From: an uncultured Paracoccaceae bacterium
GTDB taxonomy: Bacteria > Pseudomonadota > Alphaproteobacteria > Rhodobacterales > Rhodobacteraceae
Length of the DNA stretch: 64,000 bases
Direction of reading: 5' to 3'
Assembly: GCA_947503765.1 (NCBI GenBank)
Contig: CANNFA010000001.1
Location: 496,001 to 560,000 of the forward strand
In this document: positions 44,682 through 53,061 of the stretch, one piece after another
Layout of the letters: each line of letters starts with the position of its first letter
Numbering within the stretch: position 1 is the stretch's first letter
Notes under the pieces: model-generated
Told to the model about the DNA's origin: nothing
Database searches by the model: none
Seen by the model: the letters and a program-made list of their open reading frames with translations, nothing else
Program-made: the position numbers and the translations under genes

Positions 44682-46193
44682 CTACATCACCGCGCCGATC
44701 TGCCAGGGCACGAATTCGTAGTCGCCCAGGCCCTGCGCCTCGGACTTCGACACTTCACCGGACGCCACGGCAAGGATCTTCTGGTAGATCTCGCGGCCCT
44801 TCTGCTCCAGCGTCTGCCCCTCGGTCAGCATGGCACCGGCGTTGATGTCCATATCCTCGGTCATCCGCGCGTACATGTCCGAATTGGTCGCCACCTTGAT
44901 GGTCGGGCTGGGTTTCGACCCGAAGGCCGATCCGCGCCCCGTGGTGAACACCACCACGTTGCAGCCGCCGGCGATTTGGCCGGTCACGCTGGCCGGATCG
45001 TAGCCGGGGCTGTCCATGAAGGTGAAGCCCTTGGCCGTCACCGGCTCGGCGTACTTGTACACCCCCGTCAACGGCGAGGTGCCCCCCTTGGCGGCCGCGC
45101 CCAGCGATTTTTCAAGGATCGTGGTCAGCCCGCCCTTCTTGTTGCCGGGGCTGGGGTTGTTGTCCATCGAGCCCTTGTTGCGGGCGGTGTAATCCTCCCA
45201 CCACTTGATCATGCCCACCAGCTTTTCGCCCACCTCGCGGCTGGCGGCGCGGCGGGTCAGCAGGTGTTCGGCGCCGTAGATCTCGGGGGTCTCGGCCAGA
45301 ACCCCGGTGCCGCCCTGCGCGGCCAGCAGATCGCAGGCATGGCCCAGCGCCGGGTTGGCGGTGATCCCCGACCACGCATCCGAGCCGCCGCATTGCAGCG
45401 CGACCTTCAATTCGCTGGCCGGACACGGCTCGCGCCTTGCCTCGTTGGCCATGGGCAGCATCTCGCGGACCTTCTTGATGCCAAGCTCGATCGTCTTGCG
45501 CAGGCCCGCCACCCCCTGGATGTTCATCACCTGGAAGGTCGGCCCCTGCTTCAGCCCGTAGGCTTCCAGCAGCCAGTCGATCTGGTTCATCTCGCAGCCC
45601 AGACCCACCATCAGCACGCCGGCATGGTTGGGATGGCGCGCATAGCCCCACATCACCCGCTGCAACGCCTCGAACCCCTCGCCGTCGCCGGCCATGCCGC
45701 AGCCGGTGCCATGGACGAAGGCGACGACCCCGTCCACGTTCGGATAGGCGGCCAGTTCCTCGGGGCCGAAGGCATCGGCGATGCGCCGCGCGGCGGTGGC
45801 CGAACAGTTCACCGAGGTGACGATGGCGATGTAGTTGCGCGTGCCGACCGAGCCGTCCGCCCGCCGATAACCCATGAAGGTGTCACGCTCGGCTTCCGGC
45901 ACCATCTTCACCGGGCGCTGGTCGGTACCGAACTCGTACTCCACATCCGTGCCGACGAAATCGAGGTTCTGAGTGTGAACATGCTCGCCCGGCGCGATGT
46001 CTTCATGCGCCAGCCCGATGAGCTGGGCGTATTTGCGCACCGGCTCGCCCTTGGCAATCGCCCGGGTGGCGATCTTGTGGCCGGAGGGGATCAGCCCAGT
46101 GGTGACGGTATCCTCCACCTTCGTGCCCGCCTCCAGCGCGCGGGTGGCGGTCACGACGTTGTCGGACGGATCGAGGCGAACAAAGGGGTCCAT
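44682..46193 (-). CDS. UxaA-type sugar acid dehydratase (altronate/galactarate dehydratase family)
   Basis: The 503-residue enzyme has an N-terminal SAF domain (about residues 5-80, DNVVTATRALEAGTKVED) and the large D-galactarate/altronate dehydratase domain. Typical are GYRRADGSVGTRNYIAIVTS, VDGVVAFVHGTGCGM, VALQCGGSDAWSGITANPAL and MDNNPSPGNKKGGLTTILEK. Such enzymes use iron and remove water from altronate, galactarate or related aldonates/aldarates. It carries both domains fused, as in UxaA and GarD. Substrate within the family cannot be chosen. First gene of the uxaA-reductase-kinase unit. Confidence 0.88.
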   Translation of the reverse strand: MDPFVRLDPSDNVVTATRALEAGTKVEDTVTTGLIPSGHKIATRAIAKGEPVRKYAQLIGLAHEDIAPGEHVHTQNLDFVGTDVEYEFGTDQRPVKMVPEAERDTFMGYRRADGSVGTRNYIAIVTSVNCSATAARRIADAFGPEELAAYPNVDGVVAFVHGTGCGMAGDGEGFEALQRVMWGYARHPNHAGVLMVGLGCEMNQIDWLLEAYGLKQGPTFQVMNIQGVAGLRKTIELGIKKVREMLPMANEARREPCPASELKVALQCGGSDAWSGITANPALGHACDLLAAQGGTGVLAETPEIYGAEHLLTRRAASREVGEKLVGMIKWWEDYTARNKGSMDNNPSPGNKKGGLTTILEKSLGAAAKGGTSPLTGVYKYAEPVTAKGFTFMDSPGYDPASVTGQIAGGCNVVVFTTGRGSAFGSKPSPTIKVATNSDMYARMTEDMDINAGAMLTEGQTLEQKGREIYQKILAVASGEVSKSEAQGLGDYEFVPWQIGAVM

Positions 46194-46340
46194 GGTGGTC
46201 GCTCCTTGCGAGGCTGCGCGCGACTTCCCAAAGCCGGAAGGGCGCGCGGAAACGGGATGTCTTGCGCGCCGTTTGTGCATCCGCGGGCGGCGAAGCTCAA
46301 TACCGCATCGTCTGTTGCAAGGCGGAACCGCAGGGTCCGT

Positions 46341-46373
46341 TCCTCCTCATCCTGCTGCGAAATACCTCGGGGG
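46341..46373 (-). repeat. Family C intergenic motif, copy 5
   Basis: On the minus strand CCCCCGAGGTATTTCGCAG is followed by CAGGATGAGGAGGAAC, almost the same as the 32179 copy. It lies in the gap between denD and the UxaA gene and reads in the direction of both. Confidence 0.75.
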
Positions 46374-46405
46374 CGTCCATTTTGCGCCATTGGTGCAAGC
46401 ACGAT

Positions 46406-46453
46406 GGGCGGCGGGCAGAGCCGCCGCCCAATTCGGATCGCCAGCGGCGATCC
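46406..46453 (-). terminator. Two tandem hairpins downstream of denD
   Basis: GGGCGGCGG/CCGCCGCCC with loop GCAGAG (46406-46429) and GGATCGCC/GGCGATCC with loop AGC (46435-46453) follow one another 18 bases after the denD stop. They probably end or stabilise the denD transcript. No T-tract is present. The rest of 46194-46471 shows only the family C motif. Confidence 0.55.
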
Positions 46454-46471
46454 GACCCCTGCGCGCGGCGC

Positions 46472-47446
46472 TCAATCGTCCAGGTAATCCTCGACATAGG
46501 CGCGGATGATGGCGTCGAAATCGGCATCCGCCGTGAACCCCAGCGACCGCGCGCGCTGCGCCTCGAAGTTGCGCGGCCAGCCCGCGACCATCCGCGCGAT
46601 GGCCGCGTCCGGCTCCTTGCGGATCAGCGCCACCGCCTTGTCGCCCGCCGCACGGCGAAGCGCCTCGATCTGCTCGGCCACGGTACAGCTGACGCCGGGC
46701 ATGGTCAGCGCCCGGTTGCCGCCCAGAAGCGCCATGTCCAGCCCCGCCGCATGCACCAGGAACCCGGCGGCGGAGCGCGGCGAGGCGTGCCAGTGGCGCA
46801 CGTCCTCGTCCACCGGCAGCACCGCCTCCTGCCCGTTCAGCGGCTCGCGGATGATCCCCGAGAAGAAGGACGAGGCGGCGAGGTTCGGCTTGCCGGGCCG
46901 CACCACGATTGTCGGCAGACGAATGGAGATGGCTTCCGCGATGCCGCGCCGGCCCAGATCGTTCACCATCAACTCTGCGCAGGCCTTCTGCGCCCCGTAG
47001 GAGGTCTGCGGCGTCAGCGGCTGGTCGTCGGGGATCCGGTCCGGGAAGGGCGGCCCGAACACCGCGATCGACGAGGTGAAGACAAGGCGCGGGACATAGG
47101 CGCCGCCGCTGCCGCGGTGCACCTCTTCCAGCCGCCGCGCGAAATGCAGGAAGGCGGCGCCGTTGATCCCCCAGCCCTTCTGGAAATCCTGCTCCGCCTC
47201 GCCCGAAACGATGGCGGCCAGGTGAAAGATCACGTCGAATTTCGCCTCGACCAGCCGGTCGATGTCGCCCGTCTTGCCAAGCTGCCCGGTGATGCGGTCC
47301 GCCGCGGGCGCGCCGCCTTCGGGGAACGCCATGTCCCACAGCGTCACCTCGATGTCCCGGTCCCCGTCCAGCCCGTGCGCGCTCAGCCGGTGGGCCAGTT
47401 TCTGCCCAACCATGCCGCCGCCGCCGATGATCACAACCCGCCGCAT
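46472..47446 (-). CDS. denD: D-erythronate dehydrogenase-like epimerase/dehydratase
   Basis: The 324-residue extended SDR has the NAD loop IIGGGGMVGQKL, the segment DVIFHLAAIVSGEAE, and the catalytic pair Y150 and K154 (TSYGAQKA). PTIVVRPGKPNLAASSFFSG and the rest fit DenD, which oxidises D-erythronate at C2 in the four-carbon acid pathway. The usual partners (a DUF1537 kinase and a class II aldolase) are not in the window. It is divergent from the SDR gene with 122 bases between starts. Function is inferred by family. Confidence 0.82.
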   Translation of the reverse strand: MRRVVIIGGGGMVGQKLAHRLSAHGLDGDRDIEVTLWDMAFPEGGAPAADRITGQLGKTGDIDRLVEAKFDVIFHLAAIVSGEAEQDFQKGWGINGAAFLHFARRLEEVHRGSGGAYVPRLVFTSSIAVFGPPFPDRIPDDQPLTPQTSYGAQKACAELMVNDLGRRGIAEAISIRLPTIVVRPGKPNLAASSFFSGIIREPLNGQEAVLPVDEDVRHWHASPRSAAGFLVHAAGLDMALLGGNRALTMPGVSCTVAEQIEALRRAAGDKAVALIRKEPDAAIARMVAGWPRNFEAQRARSLGFTADADFDAIIRAYVEDYLDD

Positions 47447-47568
47447 TCCGCTCTTCTCCTCGCTTCGTATCCGTCCGCGGGCGACCCTAGCTTTTCCGGA
47501 AGCTTTGGAATAGGCCTGATCTGCGTCACAGGGGCCGGGGCCCTTCCGGCGGATCATGGAGGATGGGA

Positions 47569-48306
47569 ATGACGAAAGAACGGCTTGCCGGAAAACGCGC
47601 GCTGGTGACGGCAGCGGGGCAGGGAATCGGCCGCGCATCGGTGCTGGCGATGGCGGACGAGGGGGCGAAAGTCCTTGCGACGGACGTGAACGAGGCGGCA
47701 CTGGCAACGCTGGAGCATCCCAATATCGAGACCTGCGTGCTCGACGCGCTCGATACCGCATCGGTCGCCGACGGGGTCGCGCGGGCCAAGCCGGACATCC
47801 TGTTCAACTGCGCCGGCTTCGTGCACAGCGGCACCATCCTGGAAGCGACCGACGACGAATGGGAATTCGCGTTCAACCTGAACGCCAAGGCGATGTTCCG
47901 CACCATCCGCGCCGCGCTGCCCGGCATGCTCGAGCGTGGCGGCGGCTCGATCATCAACATGTCCTCGCTGGCCTCGTCGGTCAAAGGCGTGCCGAACCGC
48001 TGCGTCTATGGCGCGTCGAAGGCCGCGGTGATCGGCCTGACCAAGGCGGTCGCCGCCGATTACGTCACCCAGGGCATCCGCTGCAACGCGATCTGTCCGG
48101 GCACCGTCGACAGCCCCAGCCTGCACGAGCGGCTGCGCGCCACCGGCGATTACGAGGCCGCGCTCAAGGCGTTCACCGACCGCCAGCCGATGGGCCGCGT
48201 CGGCACCGCCGAAGAGATCGCCGCGCTGGCGGTCTATCTCGGCTCTGACGAATCATCCTACACCACAGGCCAGGCCCACGTCATCGACGGCGGCTGGGGC
48301 ATCTGA
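47569..48306 (+). CDS. Short-chain dehydrogenase (sugar-acid type)
   Basis: The 245-residue SDR has the cofactor motif TAAGQGIGR, the NCAG motif, and catalytic S133, Y147 and K151 (YGASKAA). Its end, SSYTTGQAHVIDGGW, and NAICPGTVDSPSLHERL match DHRS6-like enzymes, including 2-keto-3-deoxy-L-fuconate dehydrogenase. The ATG at 47569 is chosen because GGAGG sits six bases upstream; an ATG at 47563 sits directly on it. It heads the SDR-dehydratase-hydrolase-dehydrogenase unit. Confidence 0.88.
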   Translation: MTKERLAGKRALVTAAGQGIGRASVLAMADEGAKVLATDVNEAALATLEHPNIETCVLDALDTASVADGVARAKPDILFNCAGFVHSGTILEATDDEWEFAFNLNAKAMFRTIRAALPGMLERGGGSIINMSSLASSVKGVPNRCVYGASKAAVIGLTKAVAADYVTQGIRCNAICPGTVDSPSLHERLRATGDYEAALKAFTDRQPMGRVGTAEEIAALAVYLGSDESSYTTGQAHVIDGGWGI

Positions 48307-48327
48307 CCGGAAACGAGAGGCAAGGCC

Positions 48328-50112
48328 ATGTCCGACAAACCCAAACTCCGCTCGCGCCAATGGTTCGACAATCCCGACGACCGCGAGATGACGGCGCTGT
48401 ATCTTGAACGGTACCTCAATTACGGGCTGACCCGCGAGGAATTGCAGGGCGACAAGCCGATCATCGGCATCGCCCAGACCGGCAGCGACCTGTCGCCCTG
48501 CAACCGCCACCATATCGAGTTGACCAAGCGGGTGCGCGACGGCATCGCCGCGGCCGGCGGCACGGTGATGGAAATCCCGGTGCATCCGATCCAGGAAACC
48601 GGCAAGCGGCCGACCGCATCGCTCGACCGCAACCTGGCCTACCTGAGCCTCGTCGAATCGCTGTTCGGCTACCCGATCGACGCCGTTGTGCTGAACATCG
48701 GCTGCGACAAGACCACGCCGGCGCTGCTGATGGCGGCGGCCACGGTCGGCATCCCGGCCATCGCGCTGTCGGTCGGCCCGATGCTGAACGGCTGGTTCCG
48801 CGGCGAGCGGACCGGTTCTGGCACCATCGTCTGGCGCGCGCGCGAATTGCACGCGGCCGGCGACATCGACGACGACCAGTTCATGGAACTGGTGGCCTCC
48901 TCGGCGCCTTCCACCGGCTATTGCAACACGATGGGCACCGCCACCACGATGAACAGCCTGGCCGAGGCGCTGGGGATGCAGCTTCCCGGTTCGGCCGCGA
49001 TCCCGGCGCCCTACCGCGAGCGCGGGCAGATCTCGTACATGACCGGCAAGCGCATCGTCGAGATGGTGCACGAGGATCTGACCCCGAAGCAGATCATGAC
49101 CCGCGAGGCGTTCGAAAACGCCATCGTGGTGAACTCCGCCATCGGCGGGTCGACCAACGCGCCGATCCACCTGAACGCCGTGGCCCGGCACCTGGGCGTC
49201 GACCTGGACAATGACGACTGGCAGCGGCTGGGCTACAACATCCCGCTTCTGGTCAACCTGCAACCGGCCGGCGAATACCTGGGCGAGGATTACCACCGCG
49301 CCGGCGGCGTGCCCGCCGTGATCGGCGAGCTTCTGGCCGAGGGCCTGCTGCCGCACCCGGACGCGATGACCGCGAACGGCAAGACCATCGGCGAGAACTG
49401 TGCGGACACCCGCTCGATCAACCCCGACGTGATCAAGACGGTCGCGGGGCCGATGCTGAAGGATGCGGGGTTCCTGAACCTCAAGGGCAACCTGTTCGAC
49501 AGCGCGATCATGAAGACCAGCGTCATCACCGACGAATTCCGCAAGCGGTATCTCGAAAATCCCGACGACCCGATGGCCTTCGAGGGCCGCGCGATCGTGT
49601 TCGACGGGATCGAGGATTACCATAAGCGGATCGACGACCCGTCGCTGGACATCGACGTGAACTGCATCCTCATCATGCGCGGCGCGGGGCCGATCGGCTA
49701 TCCCGGCGGCGCCGAGGTGGTGAACATGCGTCCCCCCGCCTACCTGCTGAAGAAGGGCGTGCATGCGCTGCCCTGCGTCGGCGACGGGCGCCAGTCGGGC
49801 ACGTCGGGCAGCCCCTCGATCCTGAACGCATCGCCCGAAGCAGCCGATGGCGGCGGGCTGGGGCTGGTGCAGACCGGCGACCGGGTGCGCATCGACCTCA
49901 GGAAGTTCACCGCCGACATGGACGTGCCCGCCGAGGAGCTGGAGGCACGGCGCAAGGCGCTGACCGGCACCGAATACGCGCCGCCAAGCCAGTCGCCGTG
50001 GCAGGAGATCTTCCGCGAGCGGGTGCAGCCGTTCTCCGAGGGCATGACGCTGAAGGGCGCCGATGCCTACAAGGAGATCGGCCGCAAATATACCCCGCGC
50101 AACAACCACTGA
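48328..50112 (+). CDS. IlvD/Edd-family sugar acid dehydratase (L-arabonate/D-xylonate type)
   Basis: The 594-residue enzyme matches pentonate/hexonate dehydratases of the IlvD/Edd family. Three cysteines expected for the iron-sulfur cluster are C58 (SDLSPCNR), C126 (NIGCDKTTP) and C199 (STGYCNTMG). [27 protein letters not shown] and [16 protein letters not shown] are typical of L-arabonate dehydratase and D-xylonate dehydratase. It would make a 2-keto-3-deoxy sugar acid. It begins 21 bases after the SDR. Exact aldonate unknown. Confidence 0.9.
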   Translation: MSDKPKLRSRQWFDNPDDREMTALYLERYLNYGLTREELQGDKPIIGIAQTGSDLSPCNRHHIELTKRVRDGIAAAGGTVMEIPVHPIQETGKRPTASLDRNLAYLSLVESLFGYPIDAVVLNIGCDKTTPALLMAAATVGIPAIALSVGPMLNGWFRGERTGSGTIVWRARELHAAGDIDDDQFMELVASSAPSTGYCNTMGTATTMNSLAEALGMQLPGSAAIPAPYRERGQISYMTGKRIVEMVHEDLTPKQIMTREAFENAIVVNSAIGGSTNAPIHLNAVARHLGVDLDNDDWQRLGYNIPLLVNLQPAGEYLGEDYHRAGGVPAVIGELLAEGLLPHPDAMTANGKTIGENCADTRSINPDVIKTVAGPMLKDAGFLNLKGNLFDSAIMKTSVITDEFRKRYLENPDDPMAFEGRAIVFDGIEDYHKRIDDPSLDIDVNCILIMRGAGPIGYPGGAEVVNMRPPAYLLKKGVHALPCVGDGRQSGTSGSPSILNASPEAADGGGLGLVQTGDRVRIDLRKFTADMDVPAEELEARRKALTGTEYAPPSQSPWQEIFRERVQPFSEGMTLKGADAYKEIGRKYTPRNNH

Positions 50113-50127
50113 CGCGCCATATCCAGA

Positions 50128-50156
50128 GGCGCGGATTTTCGACGAAAATCCGCGCC
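50128..50156. repeat. Near-perfect palindrome between dehydratase and hydrolase
   Basis: GGCGCGGATTTTC and GAAAATCCGCGCC form a perfect 13-base-pair stem around GAC, 16 bases after the dehydratase stop and 33 bases before the next start. There is no T-tract, so it is more likely a transcript stabiliser, a processing site or a repeat than a terminator. Confidence 0.75.
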
Positions 50157-50188
50157 CGATCCGACCGACGCAAACAAGGAGACCCACC

Positions 50189-51037
50189 ATGAAACTTTGC
50201 CGCTATGGCGCCCCCGGCGAGGAAAAGCCCGGCCTGATCGACGATGACGGCAATATCCGCGACCTCAGCCCGCATGTCCCCGACATCGCCGGCAATATCC
50301 TGTCCGATTCCGGGCTGGACCGGCTGCGCGGACTGGACGTGAACACGCTGTCCGTGGTGCAGACCAACCCGCGTTTCGGCCCCTGCGTCGGTGCCACCGG
50401 CAAGTTCATGTGCATCGGCCTGAACTATTCGGACCACGCCGCCGAGACCGGCGCGGAGCCGCCCGAGCATCCGATCCTGTTCATGAAGGCGAACTCCGCC
50501 ATCGTCGGGCCGAATGACGACGTGGTGATGCCGCGCGGCTCCAAGGCCACCGACTGGGAGGTGGAACTCGGCGTGGTGATCGGCACCGAGTGCAAGTACG
50601 TGTCCGAAGCCGGCGCGCTGGATTACGTCGCCGGCTATTGCACCATCAACGACGTTTCCGAGCGCGACTTCCAGGCCAAGATCTCCGGCCAGTGGACCAA
50701 GGGCAAGTCCTGCGACACGTTCGGCCCGACCGGCCCCTGGCTCGTGACCCGCGACGAGATCGAGGATGTGCAGAACCTCGACATGTGGCTCGACGTGAAC
50801 GGCAAGCGGATGCAGACCGGCAACTCGAAGACCATGATCTTCACCATCGCGCAGATCATCTCGCACCTGTCGCAGCTGTTCACGCTGCATCCGGGCGACA
50901 TCATCTCGACCGGCACGCCGCCGGGCGTGGGCCTCGGCATGAAGCCGGAACCGGTCTACCTCAAGGAAGGCGACGTCATGGAGCTGGAAATCGCCGGGCT
51001 CGGGCGTCAGCGCCAGACCGTCAAGGCCGATACATGA
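50189..51037 (+). CDS. Fumarylacetoacetate hydrolase family protein
   Basis: The 282-residue FAH-family enzyme has the metal and substrate motifs KFMCIGLNYSDHAAETGAEP, HPILFMKANSAIVGPND, DWEVELGVVIG and ISTGTPPGVGLGM. Its closest recalled relatives are 2,4-diketo-3-deoxy-L-fuconate hydrolases, which split the diketo acid to pyruvate and lactate. That fits the SDR and dehydratase just upstream. CAAGGAGACCCACC precedes the ATG. Its stop overlaps the next start (ATGA, 51034-51037). Confidence 0.88.
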   Translation: MKLCRYGAPGEEKPGLIDDDGNIRDLSPHVPDIAGNILSDSGLDRLRGLDVNTLSVVQTNPRFGPCVGATGKFMCIGLNYSDHAAETGAEPPEHPILFMKANSAIVGPNDDVVMPRGSKATDWEVELGVVIGTECKYVSEAGALDYVAGYCTINDVSERDFQAKISGQWTKGKSCDTFGPTGPWLVTRDEIEDVQNLDMWLDVNGKRMQTGNSKTMIFTIAQIISHLSQLFTLHPGDIISTGTPPGVGLGMKPEPVYLKEGDVMELEIAGLGRQRQTVKADT

Positions 51038-51978
51038 AACCGGCCATGCTGATGATCGGCGAGGCGACCGAGCGTATGCTCGGCCGCCTGTCCGAGACTT
51101 TCGAGGTCCGCCATCCCGAGGGCGACGTCGCCGCCTGGATCGACGCGAACGGCGCGGACGTCGAATATGTGCTGTCGAAATCCCATGACGGCGTGTCCGC
51201 CGCGATGATGGACGCGATGCCGAAGCTGCGGGTGATCTCGAATTACGGGGTCGGCTATGACAGCATCGACACCGAAGCGGCGGTGAAGCGCGGCATCATG
51301 GTCACGCACACCCCCGACGTGCTGAACGACGAGGTCGCCAATACCGCGGTTCTGCTGATGCTGGCCGCGGCGCGCAACCTGGTGCATGACGACGCCTATC
51401 TGCGCGCCGGCCGCTGGGAAGCCGAGGGCCCCGCGCCGCTGTCCCGGTCGGTCCGGGGGCTGACGGTCGGCATCGTCGGGCTGGGCCGGATCGGCACCAC
51501 CATCGCCGAAAAGCTGGGCGTTTTCGGGGTCGACATCGTCTATCACGCGCGCAGCGAAAAGGATGTGCCCTGGCGCTATTTCGGCGACCTGACGGAAATG
51601 GCCGATGCCGCCGACATCCTGATCGTGATCACCCCCGGCGGGGCGGAAACGAAACACATGGTGAATGCGTCCGTTCTGAACGCGCTCGGCCCGCAAGGGA
51701 TTCTCGTGAATGTCGCGCGCGGCTCTGTCGTCGACGAGGCCGCGCTGATCGAGGCGCTGAAAACCGGGCGGCTGGGGTCGGCCGCGCTCGACGTGTTCGA
51801 GAACGAGCCGCACGTTCCCGCCGAGCTGATCGCCATGGACAACGTCACGCTGCTGCCGCATGTCGGCAGTGCCACGGTGGAAACCCGGCAGGCGATGGGC
51901 GATCTGGCGGTTGAGAACCTGGTGCGCATGGCGGACGGCGGCAAGCCCGTCTCGCCGGTGCCGGAATGCCGCGACTGA
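51034..51978 (+). CDS. D-2-hydroxyacid dehydrogenase
   Basis: The 314-residue enzyme has the NAD motif GLGRIG (149-154) and the catalytic residues R229 (NVARGSV), E258 (before PH) and H276 (LPHVGSA). It resembles GhrB/hydroxypyruvate reductases. Being translationally coupled to the FAH-type hydrolase, it may handle the hydroxyacid or ketoacid released by that enzyme, for example lactate/glycolate/glyoxylate. It is the last gene of the plus-strand sugar-acid unit. Confidence 0.88.
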   Translation: MKPAMLMIGEATERMLGRLSETFEVRHPEGDVAAWIDANGADVEYVLSKSHDGVSAAMMDAMPKLRVISNYGVGYDSIDTEAAVKRGIMVTHTPDVLNDEVANTAVLLMLAAARNLVHDDAYLRAGRWEAEGPAPLSRSVRGLTVGIVGLGRIGTTIAEKLGVFGVDIVYHARSEKDVPWRYFGDLTEMADAADILIVITPGGAETKHMVNASVLNALGPQGILVNVARGSVVDEAALIEALKTGRLGSAALDVFENEPHVPAELIAMDNVTLLPHVGSATVETRQAMGDLAVENLVRMADGGKPVSPVPECRD

Positions 51979-52005
51979 TCTGAACCGAATGGCGGCGCGG
52001 CCCGG

Positions 52006-52722
52006 TCAGGGCCGCGCCCCTTCCGCAAGCTCCCGTTCGAGCCGCGCAAGAAAGTCCCGCGTCTTCAGCCCCGGCGCCAGGGCCGGCGCGAAACGCACCT
52101 CGATCACGCCCGGCTTGCGCAGCCACGATCCGTGCGGCCACAGATCGCCGGAATTCAGCGTCACGGGCACGCAGGGCACCCCCATCTGACGGTACAGCAC
52201 CGCCACGCCCGACTGCACCCGGTCGCGCCCTGCCGGATCGCGCGTGCCGGACGGAAAGATCAGCACGCTGCGCCCGGCCCGCGCCGCGTCGCGCGCCTGC
52301 CCGAAAGCCTGCCGCGCCGCATCGAGATCGCCGCCCCGGTCGACGCCGATATGGCCCAGCATCCGCGCCACCGGCCCGGCCAGCGGCCAGGACAGGATCT
52401 CGCGCTTGAGCACCACCGCCGGGTTGTCCAGCAGCCGCGGCAGGTACAGCGTTTCCCACGCCGCCTCGTGCCGGCAGGCGAACAGGCAGGGCCCCGGCGG
52501 CACGTTCTCCAGCCCGGTGACGCGCACCTTTTGGCCGCAGATCACCCGCAGCAGCGCCGCCTCGACGGCAACGAAGGCGCTTAGCGCCGCCCAGCCGTAC
52601 CGCATCGGCAGCAGCGTCAGCACCAGCAGCGGCGCAAAGAGCACGACCACCGCCGCGCTTGTCGCATGGAACAGGGCCGAGCGTGCCCGGATAACCGCCG
52701 GACGCTCGGAAAGAGGGGTCAT
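52006..52722 (-). CDS. PlsC-like 1-acyl-glycerol-3-phosphate acyltransferase family protein
   Basis: The 238-residue protein has two N-terminal hydrophobic segments (about 20-60). The catalytic motif is HEAAWE with H85 and E90, in place of the usual HxxxxD. FPSGTR (156-161) replaces FPEGTR. Such enzymes move acyl chains from ACP or CoA onto lysophospholipids or other lipids. It is divergent from an ACP gene by 66 bases, so it probably belongs with the acyl cassette. The acyl acceptor is not known, and the two motif changes are noted. Confidence 0.82.
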   Translation of the reverse strand: MTPLSERPAVIRARSALFHATSAAVVVLFAPLLVLTLLPMRYGWAALSAFVAVEAALLRVICGQKVRVTGLENVPPGPCLFACRHEAAWETLYLPRLLDNPAVVLKREILSWPLAGPVARMLGHIGVDRGGDLDAARQAFGQARDAARAGRSVLIFPSGTRDPAGRDRVQSGVAVLYRQMGVPCVPVTLNSGDLWPHGSWLRKPGVIEVRFAPALAPGLKTRDFLARLERELAEGARP

Positions 52723-52788
52723 GGTTGTTGCAATCCCGGCGGCTTTGAACGACTAATGGCGCCGGATCTTATCGCGCGAGAGGCGCCG

Positions 52789-53061
52789 ATGCGCAACGAC
52801 AACCAAAGCAAGGAAACGCTCGAGAAAGACCTGCTCGAGCTGGTGGCCGAGGAAGGCATGGTCGATCGCGCCGATCTGACGCGCGAGGCCGCGCTTGCCG
52901 ATCTCGACATCGCCTCGGCCGACTTCATCATGATCCTGATGGCCATCGAAGAGACCTACGGCGTCTATATCTCCGTCGACAACGAGATGTCGGGCGTCAC
53001 CACGGTGCAGGATCTGCTGTCCGTGGCCTCCCGGAAAATCCTGGAAAAATCCGACGCATGA
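52789..53061 (+). CDS. Acyl carrier protein (non-canonical motif)
   Basis: The 90-residue acidic four-helix protein has the ACP core DIASADFIMILMAIEETYGV. The phosphopantetheine serine is S43, but the usual DSL is ASA, so only the serine is kept. The ATG at 52789 follows GAGAGGCGCCG; 52756 is an alternative. Its stop overlaps the ketosynthase start (ATGA, 53058-53061), so both are made together. It is probably a specialised carrier and not the main AcpP. Confidence 0.82.
   Translation: MRNDNQSKETLEKDLLELVAEEGMVDRADLTREAALADLDIASADFIMILMAIEETYGVYISVDNEMSGVTTVQDLLSVASRKILEKSDA

Noticed and set aside
47494-47501. TTCCGGAA palindrome in the divergent denD/SDR gap as an operator
   Set aside because: An eight-base palindrome alone is too short to support a regulator site, and no second site was found in the gap.
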